From: Nocardioides sp. BGMRC 2183
GTDB taxonomy: Bacteria; Actinomycetota; Actinomycetes; Propionibacteriales; Nocardioidaceae
Reading direction: 5' to 3'
Assembly: GCA_008123405.1 (NCBI GenBank)
Contig: VSSA01000004.1
Span: 186,001 to 250,000 of the forward strand
Length of the DNA: 64,000 nucleotides
Made by a program: the position numbers and the translations under genes. Below the pieces are notes generated by a model that was given only the letters and a program-made list of their open reading frames with translations, was not told the DNA's origin and did not search any database. Shown in pieces: positions 58,454 to 64,000 of this stretch; the first letter of the stretch is position 1; each line of letters opens with the position of its first letter.

Positions 58454-59668
58454 GTGACTGCACCCCGCACTGCCACGTCCACTCCCGTTCGCCACGTCGA
58501 CGATCGCGAACGCCGCGCAAGGCTGGGCGTCCGCCACGGGTTGGCCACGCCGTTCGACAGCATCGACAAGGCGGCGACGGCGCTGGTCGCACTGCATGCC
58601 ACGGAGGGGGCGACAGTCCATCTGGGGCTCTGGGCTCGGGTCACCGGCCTCACGGTGGACGACGTCGAGACCTCCTTGTACGACGCCCACACGATCGTCA
58701 AGCAGATCGCCATGCGGCGCACGCTCTTCGCCTTCCCCCGCGACCTGCTGCCCGCAGTGTGGGGGAGCGCCGCGGCCCGGGTGGCCACCCAACAGCGCAG
58801 CCAGGTGCTGCGCGATGTCGAGCGTGCCGGCCTTGCCGACGACGCCGAGGCGTGGCTGGCCCGGGCCGGCGAGGAGGTGCTCGCGCTGCTCTCCGACGCC
58901 CGCCCCCGGACCGCCACCGAGATCCGCACGGAGGTGCCCGCGCTCGCCAGCAAGATCACCCGCGGCACGCCGGAGAAGAAGTGGGGCGGCGAGGTGGCGA
59001 TCGGCCCCAACGTGTTGACCGTGCTCGGAGCCGCCGGCCGGATCGTGCGTGGCGTCAACGGTGGCCATTGGCGTCTGAACAGACCGGTCTGGACCACGCC
59101 GGAGGCGTGGCTCGGCGCGATGCCGGAGCCGGTCGCCGCCGAGGACGGCTACGCGACGCTGGTACGTCGCTGGCTGGCTGCTTTCGGTCCCGGCACCGAG
59201 GACGACCTGGTCTGGTGGCTCGGTGCCACCAAGACCATCGTCCGCCGCGCACTCGCCGATGTCGGCGCGGTGCCGGTCTCACTCGACGGCGATGCCGGCG
59301 GTTGGCTACTGCCGGACGACCTCGAGCCGGTGGCCGCGCCAGAGCCCTGGGCTGCGCTGCTGCCCACCCTCGACTCGACGGTGATGGGGTGGAAGCACCG
59401 CGACTTCTATCTGGACCCGGCGCAGCGTCCTTACCTCTTCGACACCAACGGCAACGCCGGCAACACCGCGTGGTGGGACGGGCGGATCGTCGGGTGCTGG
59501 GTGCAGGACGAGGACGCCGCGGTGCAGGTGGTGCTCGAGGACGACGTACCGGGGGAGGCGAGGGCGGCACTGGAGGCCGAGGCGGGGCGATTGACGGCCT
59601 GGCTCGACGGCGTCCGGATCACCAACGTCTATGCCTCGCCGCAGATGAGGGGCGCCCGGCTGCCATGA
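58454..59668 (+). CDS. Winged-helix DNA-binding protein, AlkZ/AlkX-like (PF06224)
   Basis: A 404-residue member of the HTH_42 superfamily that includes AlkZ and YcaQ DNA glycosylases. Segments such as RHGLATPFDSIDKAATALVALHATEG, VHLGLWARV, MRRTLFAFPRDLLP and TLDSTVMGWKHRDFYLDP fit the AlkX-like branch. Where AlkZ and YcaQ have QxQ or QxD, this protein reads ALHATEG (H48, E51), so its catalytic ability is uncertain. A second family member, with QxD, is at 29676. The GTG follows the leaderless hexamer; a strong hairpin follows the stop. Confidence 0.83.
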   Translation: MTAPRTATSTPVRHVDDRERRARLGVRHGLATPFDSIDKAATALVALHATEGATVHLGLWARVTGLTVDDVETSLYDAHTIVKQIAMRRTLFAFPRDLLPAVWGSAAARVATQQRSQVLRDVERAGLADDAEAWLARAGEEVLALLSDARPRTATEIRTEVPALASKITRGTPEKKWGGEVAIGPNVLTVLGAAGRIVRGVNGGHWRLNRPVWTTPEAWLGAMPEPVAAEDGYATLVRRWLAAFGPGTEDDLVWWLGATKTIVRRALADVGAVPVSLDGDAGGWLLPDDLEPVAAPEPWAALLPTLDSTVMGWKHRDFYLDPAQRPYLFDTNGNAGNTAWWDGRIVGCWVQDEDAAVQVVLEDDVPGEARAALEAEAGRLTAWLDGVRITNVYASPQMRGARLP

Positions 59669-59676
59669 CTGCCGAG

Positions 59677-59722
59677 GTCGTGAGTGTGAGAGTGATCCCT
59701 GAGCCGCTCTGACACTCACGAC
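59677..59722. terminator. Near-perfect 16-bp-arm hairpin after the AlkX-like gene
   Basis: Arms 59677-59692 and 59707-59722 match in 15 of 16 positions (GTCGTGAGTGT is the perfect outer part) around a 14-nt loop. No T-run. The promoter hexamer of the next gene starts 5 nt later, so it insulates two adjacent genes. The GTGAGT arm sequence recalls the palindrome at 17481. Confidence 0.6.
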
Positions 59723-59726
59723 TCGT

Positions 59727-59732
59727 TAGGAT
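59727..59732 (+). promoter_or_regulatory. Leaderless -10 element for the TIGR03936 gene
   Basis: TAGGAT ends 6 nt before the GTG at 59739. Confidence 0.4.
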
Positions 59733-59738
59733 GCGGCA

Positions 59739-60458
59739 GTGAGTCGCGCGCAACCCGAGCAGCAGGCACCGCCCGTGCAGCGGCTGCGGATCCGCTACGC
59801 CAAGCGCGGTCGGATGCGGTTCACCAGCCACCGCGACGTGAGCCGCGCCGTCGAGCGGGCGGTGTTCCGTGCCCGGATCCCGATGGCCTACTCCTCGGGG
59901 TTCCATCCCCATCCGCGGATCTCCTATGCAGGCGCGTCGCCGACTGGTGCTGCCAGCGAGTCCGAGTACGTAGAGCTCGCGTTGGCGGAGGTCCGCGAGG
60001 CCTCGACGGTCGGGGACGCTCTCGACGAGGCGCTGCCCGAGGGCCTCGACGTGCTCGCTGTGGTGGACAGCGCATCTAGCCGCGCCGGTTCGCTCTCCGA
60101 CCTCCTCACTGGCAGCCGGTGGCGGATCGAGACCCGCCAGTCTCCCGAGGAGGGCGCCGCGGAGGCGGTCGAGGCGTTCCTGGCAACCGAGTCGGTCGAG
60201 GTCGAGCGGATGACCAAGAAGGGGCTGCGGACGTTCGACTGCCGTGCCGCCGTGGTCACCATGGCGGTCGACGACGGGGGCACGATCGAGCTGCTCCTGG
60301 AGCACGCGACGCCGGCGGTCCGCCCCGACGACGTGCTTACCGGGTTGCGTGAGATGACGGGCTGGTCGCCGCCGACCAACGCGTTGCTCACCCGCCTCGC
60401 CCAGGGCGTGCTCGATCGGAGCGCCGAGACCCTCGGCGACCCGCTGGCACCGCGGTGA
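59739..60458 (+). CDS. TIGR03936/DUF2344 family protein
   Basis: A 239-residue protein, the usual partner of TIGR03960 radical SAM proteins; in some bacteria the two are fused. RLRIRYAKRGRMRFTSHRDVSRAVERA and MAYSSGFHPHPRISYAG are diagnostic. The fold is unknown to me and so is the activity, but the genomic pairing suggests a subunit or substrate-presenting role for the radical SAM enzyme. It lies upstream of the ribonuclease E/G gene. Confidence 0.88.
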   Translation: MSRAQPEQQAPPVQRLRIRYAKRGRMRFTSHRDVSRAVERAVFRARIPMAYSSGFHPHPRISYAGASPTGAASESEYVELALAEVREASTVGDALDEALPEGLDVLAVVDSASSRAGSLSDLLTGSRWRIETRQSPEEGAAEAVEAFLATESVEVERMTKKGLRTFDCRAAVVTMAVDDGGTIELLLEHATPAVRPDDVLTGLREMTGWSPPTNALLTRLAQGVLDRSAETLGDPLAPR

Positions 60459-60802
60459 TGCCAGGGGCCTGCCGGCCTTGTGCGATACTCGCCACAGACC
60501 GACACCCAGCGTGCTCCTCCGGGGGTCCTCATACGAGGCTTGGCGCTGGTCGGTCCGACGATGTTCTCGCCGGGTGAGGCACGACGTTCACCGGCACGGT
60601 GGGGGACGGTACGTCGCCAGACCGCGACGCTGGCTCGGATCGGTGACAGGGATCCGGGGCTGGGCGACCGCGGCAGGGGACGGCTCGTGCTCCAGTGACG
60701 CTCCGCGGAGGGTGTCGTCGCAGACGACAGGCTTACGTCGGGCGACCCCGGTCGCACGGCGACGACACACCCGGGCGGTGACGTCCGGGCGAGGAGCAGC
60801 GC
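60459..60802 (+). promoter_or_regulatory. 344-nt leader region of ribonuclease E/G
   Basis: No gene. GATACT at 60484-60489 is the best -10-like hexamer and would give a leader of about 305 nt. GTGTCGTCG (60712-60720) pairs with CGACGACAC (60760-60768), and a smaller alternative hairpin GTCGT/ACGAC competes with it, so the RNA could switch between folds. GAGGAG (60791-60796) is a strong ribosome binding site 6 nt from the ATG. Autoregulation through a long leader is known for Escherichia coli rne; here it is only an inference. Confidence 0.4.
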
Positions 60803-63800
60803 ATGAACGACGCGCCCACCAGCCCTTCCGAGAACGAGGAGCCCACCTCGTCCAGCACGCCGGAGTCCTCGGCAGGCACCCCGCCGCCCGAGGGTGACGG
60901 TTCGGCAGCGAAACCGGCGAAGAAGGCTGCAGCGAAGAAGACCACCACTCGCCGCACCACCAAGAAGGCGGCATCTGCACCGGCCGACGGTACAGATGTG
61001 CCAGCCGCGGAGAGCCCCGCCGAGGAGCCCCCGGCCAAGCCGGCCAAGAAGGCCGCCAAGAAGGCCCCGGCAAAGAAGGCCACTTCTCGCCGTACGGCGA
61101 CGACACGACCCGAGGAGCCCGCGACCACGTCCGAGTCGGTGTCCGAGCCGGAGGCTGCTGACACCCCCTCGGACACGCTCCCGCTCTTCCAGGCACCGGC
61201 CGCGCCGGCGCGTCGCAAGCGGACCACCAAGACTGCGGCGAGCCCGGCTGCCTCGGACGCCAACGAGCCGACCACCGCCGAGACGGCAGCGGAGAAGCCG
61301 CGTCGTACCCGAACGGCGAAGAAGACGACAGCGGCGCCTGCTCTCGAATCCGCTGACCAGCCCGCGCTCGACGAGACCGTCTCCAGCGAGTCCGGCCCCA
61401 GCGAGTCCGGCCCCAGCGAGACCACGGCTGCGGACAGCGATGTCCCGAAGACCGGCGCGAAGCGGACCAGGTCGTCCAGGAGTGGCGCTAAGAAGAGCGC
61501 TGCCACGAAGGGCTCGGATACCCCGGAGTCCCCGAGCGCGACGGCCACCACGGACGCCGCTGACGCACCCGACTCCGCCACGACGGACGCACCGGGCGCG
61601 CCGGAGACTGCGGACACTTCCGCCCAGCAGCCATCGAGCAAGTCCGGCAAGGGCCGGTCCCGCAAGGGCGCGGCCAAGGGCGAGGCGACGGACCAGGCCG
61701 AGTCGGAGGGCGGCGCTTCGGCGCAGACCGCCGAGGAGCCAGCAACCACCGACAAGGCGCCAGTCGACGGGGAGCGGTCCGAGACCGATGGGGGCACCGA
61801 CGAGTCCGGTGCCCACGGCGATGGCGAGGGCGGTGAGGGCGATGGCTCGGGCCAGCCCCGTCGGCGCCGTCGCCGCGGCGGCCGTCGTCGGCGCAAGTCG
61901 GGCGGCAACGGTGACAACGGCGAGGCCAGCACGTCCGAGGACGAGAGCACCGAGAGCGCCGAGAGCGCCGAAGCCGGCCCGGGTGAGTCCGAGGGTGGCG
62001 AGGGTGACGACGCCGATCGGTCGGAGGGCGGCACGTCCTCCCGCCGTCGCCGTCGGCGGCGACGCGAGGGCGAGGGCGGCGGCGACGGTGGCGACGACCC
62101 GCAGAACACGGTGACCAAGGTCCGACGCGCGCGCAGTGCGGAGGACGAGATCACCGCGGTCTCCGGTTCGACCCGTCTGGAGGCGAAGAAGCAGCGCCGC
62201 CGTGAGGGTCGCGAGGCGGGCCGCCGTCGGGCTCCGATCATCAGCGAGGCGGAGTTCCTGGCGCGTCGCGAGGCGGTCGACCGGGTGATGGTGATCCGGC
62301 AGCGCAAGGATCTGACGCAGATCGGCGTGCTGGAGGACAAGGTCCTCGTCGAGCACTACGTGGCCCGGGAGTCGCAGACCTCCCTGATCGGCAACATCTA
62401 CCTCGGCCGGGTGCAGAACGTGCTCCCGTCGATGGAGGCCGCCTTCATCGACATCGGCAAGGGCCGCAACGCGGTCCTCTACGCCGGCGAGGTCAACTGG
62501 TCGGCGCTGGGCCACAAGGAGGGCCAGCCCCGCAAGATCGAGTCGGTGCTCTCCTCGGGCCAGACGGTGCTGGTGCAGGTCAGCAAGGACCCGATCGGCC
62601 ACAAGGGCGCACGCCTGACCAGTCAGATCAGCCTCGCCGGTCGCTTCCTGGTCTATGTCCCCGACGGCACTACGTCAGGTATCTCCCGCAAGCTGCCCGA
62701 CACCGAGCGGGCCCGCCTGAAGGCGCTGCTCAAGGAGATCGTCCCCGAGTCGGCCGGCGTGATCGTCCGGACCGCCGCCGAGGGGGCGGCCGAGGAGGAG
62801 CTCACCCGCGACGTCGAGCGCCTCAAGGCCCGCTGGGAGGACGTCGAGGCGAAGGCCGCGAAGGGCAATGCGCCCCAGCTGTTGTACGGCGAGCCCGACC
62901 TGACCCTCAAGGTCGTCCGGGACCTCTTCACCGAGGACTTCTCCAAGCTGGTGATCCAGGGCGAGGACGCCTGGTCCACCGTCAGCTCGTACGTCGAGCA
63001 CGTGGCACCCGACCTCGCCGAGCGGCTCGAGCACCACCAGCCCGACGCGGGCGGGGACGTGTTCGCGACGTACCGGATCGACGAGCAGATCGCCAAGGGT
63101 CTGGACCGCAAGGTCTGGCTCCCCTCGGGCGGGTCGCTGATCATCGACCGCACCGAGGCGATGACCGTCGTCGACGTCAACACCGGCAAGTTCACCGGCT
63201 CCGGGGGGAACCTCGAGGAGACGGTCACCAAGAACAACCTGGAGGCCGCTGAGGAGATCGTCCGTCAGCTCCGGCTGCGTGACATCGGCGGCATCATCGT
63301 CGTCGACTTCATCGACATGGTGCTCGAGTCCAACCGCGACCTGGTGCTGCGGCGCCTGGTCGAGTGCCTGGGCCGCGACCGCACGCGACACCAGGTCGCC
63401 GAGGTCACCTCGCTCGGCCTGGTCCAGATGACCCGGAAGCGGATCGGCACCGGGCTGCTCGAGGCGTTCAGCGAGAACTGCCCGCACTGCCAGGGCCGCG
63501 GCCTCGTGGTCCACGACATGCCGGTCGAGCCGAAGCGCGGCGGCGGCAACGACGGCGACGGGGAGTCTCGTCGCGGACGTCGACGCCGAGGCAAGGGCCA
63601 GGGCCAGGGCGACCAGGACGGCAGCCAGTCGAACGGTCAGTCGAACGGCGCCGACAGTGGCCAGTCCGCCGTCCCGTCGCCGACGTACGTCGCCGCGATG
63701 GCCAACACCCATCCGCCGGTCGCCGAGTCGGAGCCTGCCGACGAGCCCGCAGCCGAGCCCGCAGCCGAGCCCGCCGCCGAGCAGCCTGCCGAGCAGCCCG

Positions 63801-64000
63801 CCGAGCAGCCCGCCGAGCAGCCCGCCGAGCAGCCCGCCGAGCAGCCCGCCGAGCAGCAGGCACCGGAGCCGCAGCAGACGTCCCCGGAGCCGCCGGCACC
63901 GGCCGAGGAGCCGGCCCCGGCCAAGCCGAAAACCACGGTGGTCACCCAGACCCGTCGCCGGGCTGCCCGGCGCCCCGCAGGGCCGCCGGCCGGCAGTGAG
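60803..64000 (+). CDS. rne: Ribonuclease E/G (3' end outside the window)
   Basis: The frame is open to the window edge, giving 1066 residues. The first 480 or so are a low-complexity arm of lysine-alanine repeats (AKKAAAKK, AKKAPAKK), acidic stretches and arginine blocks (PRRRRRGGRRRRK). The catalytic core runs from about 490 to 905: S1 domain (SLIGNIYLGRVQNVLPSMEA), magnesium aspartates D791 in VVDVNTGKF and D835 in IVVDFIDM, and the zinc-link CPHC (C893, C896). A second disordered tail with AEQP repeats and a basic RRAARRPAG end follows. Such arms bind RNA, membrane or degradosome partners. Functions: mRNA decay and rRNA processing. Confidence 0.95.
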   Translation, partial: MNDAPTSPSENEEPTSSSTPESSAGTPPPEGDGSAAKPAKKAAAKKTTTRRTTKKAASAPADGTDVPAAESPAEEPPAKPAKKAAKKAPAKKATSRRTATTRPEEPATTSESVSEPEAADTPSDTLPLFQAPAAPARRKRTTKTAASPAASDANEPTTAETAAEKPRRTRTAKKTTAAPALESADQPALDETVSSESGPSESGPSETTAADSDVPKTGAKRTRSSRSGAKKSAATKGSDTPESPSATATTDAADAPDSATTDAPGAPETADTSAQQPSSKSGKGRSRKGAAKGEATDQAESEGGASAQTAEEPATTDKAPVDGERSETDGGTDESGAHGDGEGGEGDGSGQPRRRRRRGGRRRRKSGGNGDNGEASTSEDESTESAESAEAGPGESEGGEGDDADRSEGGTSSRRRRRRRREGEGGGDGGDDPQNTVTKVRRARSAEDEITAVSGSTRLEAKKQRRREGREAGRRRAPIISEAEFLARREAVDRVMVIRQRKDLTQIGVLEDKVLVEHYVARESQTSLIGNIYLGRVQNVLPSMEAAFIDIGKGRNAVLYAGEVNWSALGHKEGQPRKIESVLSSGQTVLVQVSKDPIGHKGARLTSQISLAGRFLVYVPDGTTSGISRKLPDTERARLKALLKEIVPESAGVIVRTAAEGAAEEELTRDVERLKARWEDVEAKAAKGNAPQLLYGEPDLTLKVVRDLFTEDFSKLVIQGEDAWSTVSSYVEHVAPDLAERLEHHQPDAGGDVFATYRIDEQIAKGLDRKVWLPSGGSLIIDRTEAMTVVDVNTGKFTGSGGNLEETVTKNNLEAAEEIVRQLRLRDIGGIIVVDFIDMVLESNRDLVLRRLVECLGRDRTRHQVAEVTSLGLVQMTRKRIGTGLLEAFSENCPHCQGRGLVVHDMPVEPKRGGGNDGDGESRRGRRRRGKGQGQGDQDGSQSNGQSNGADSGQSAVPSPTYVAAMANTHPPVAESEPADEPAAEPAAEPAAEQPAEQPAEQPAEQPAEQPAEQPAEQQAPEPQQTSPEPPAPAEEPAPAKPKTTVVTQTRRRAARRPAGPPAGSE
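63776..63859 (+). repeat. Seven tandem 12-bp units in the rne tail
   Basis: Seven in-frame units close to GCCGAGCAGCCC encode repeated AEQP; the last is a variant (GCCGAGCAGCAG). The 12-bp period keeps the frame, so copy number could vary without breaking the protein. Just upstream, GCAGCCGAGCCC-type units encode AAEP. Confidence 0.85.

Noticed and set aside
59924-62602. Minus-strand open frame of 892 codons opposite the rne 5' region
   Set aside because: Antisense to the rne coding region and leader; leucine/arginine/glycine-rich shadow of lysine-alanine repeats.
1-64000. tRNA, rRNA, tmRNA, SRP RNA and RNase P RNA genes
   Set aside because: No intergenic stretch showed the conserved arms or signature segments of these RNAs; a covariance-model scan would be decisive.

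Overview
The window is high-GC, densely packed DNA from an actinobacterium. Gene content and order (FbiA/CofD and CofE for F420, WhiB, MtrA-MtrB-LpqB, an Mce operon, MreBCD-PBP2-RodA, long-form HPF) fit a rod-shaped member of the Propionibacteriales, most likely Nocardioides or a close relative. The genus is an inference from gene families, not from a marker gene. No rRNA, tRNA, CRISPR array, prophage or transposase gene was seen.

Layout. 1-2.9 kb: the 3' end of a probable sulfotransferase-like gene and a secreted peptidoglycan amidase with FG-GAP repeats. 2.9-30.9 kb: a core actinobacterial block whose order resembles the Mycobacterium tuberculosis region Rv3268 to Rv3241c: TIGR03089 protein, manC, DUF3105, cofE-cofD, whiB, a large membrane glycosyltransferase with a DUF5719 partner, a metallopeptidase-like protein, DUF3499, manB, a Trm112-like protein, a SIS-domain isomerase, sahH, mtrA-mtrB-lpqB, comF and hpf. 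A formylglycine-generating enzyme, an acyltransferase, a DUF808 protein and a TagD-like cytidylyltransferase sit between the SIS gene and sahH, so manA and tmk are not at their mycobacterial positions. A NarL-type regulator and a YcaQ-type DNA glycosylase follow hpf. 30.9-42.6 kb (minus strand): a tightly coupled Mce import operon (yrbEA, yrbEB, mceA-F) running into an acyl-CoA synthetase and an aldehyde dehydrogenase. A MerR-type regulator is divergent from it across a short interval carrying two copies of an inverted repeat. 43.6-50.3 kb: ndk and the rod-shape operon mreB-mreC-mreD-mrdA-rodA. 50.3-55.4 kb: a metal-handling neighbourhood (small membrane protein, YcnI, CopC-CopD-YtkA-like fusion, and opposite them a His-rich lipoprotein coupled to a ChaA-type antiporter). 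55.5-64 kb: a B12-binding radical SAM protein (TIGR03960), a DUF4190-type protein, an AlkX-like protein, the TIGR03936/DUF2344 partner and most of ribonuclease E/G, cut by the window end.

How the genes work together. manB and manC feed GDP-mannose to glycan synthesis, and the large glycosyltransferase may use such sugars. cofD and cofE make F420. MtrAB-LpqB and the Mre-RodA-PBP2 set control and build the cell wall. The Mce operon probably imports a lipid that the adjacent FadD-type ligase and dehydrogenase process.

Two sequence-level patterns recur. First, seventeen starts follow a -10-like hexamer (mostly TANNNT) by only 6-8 nt, the signature of leaderless transcripts; I used it to choose several starts. 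Second, two convergent gene junctions carry arrays with a 22-bp period built on a GGGCCC core, and several other junctions carry long, nearly perfect palindromes without T-tracts. The most promising unexplained items are the 22-bp GGGCCC arrays, the MerR/mce operator region and the 129-bp duplication upstream of mtrA.
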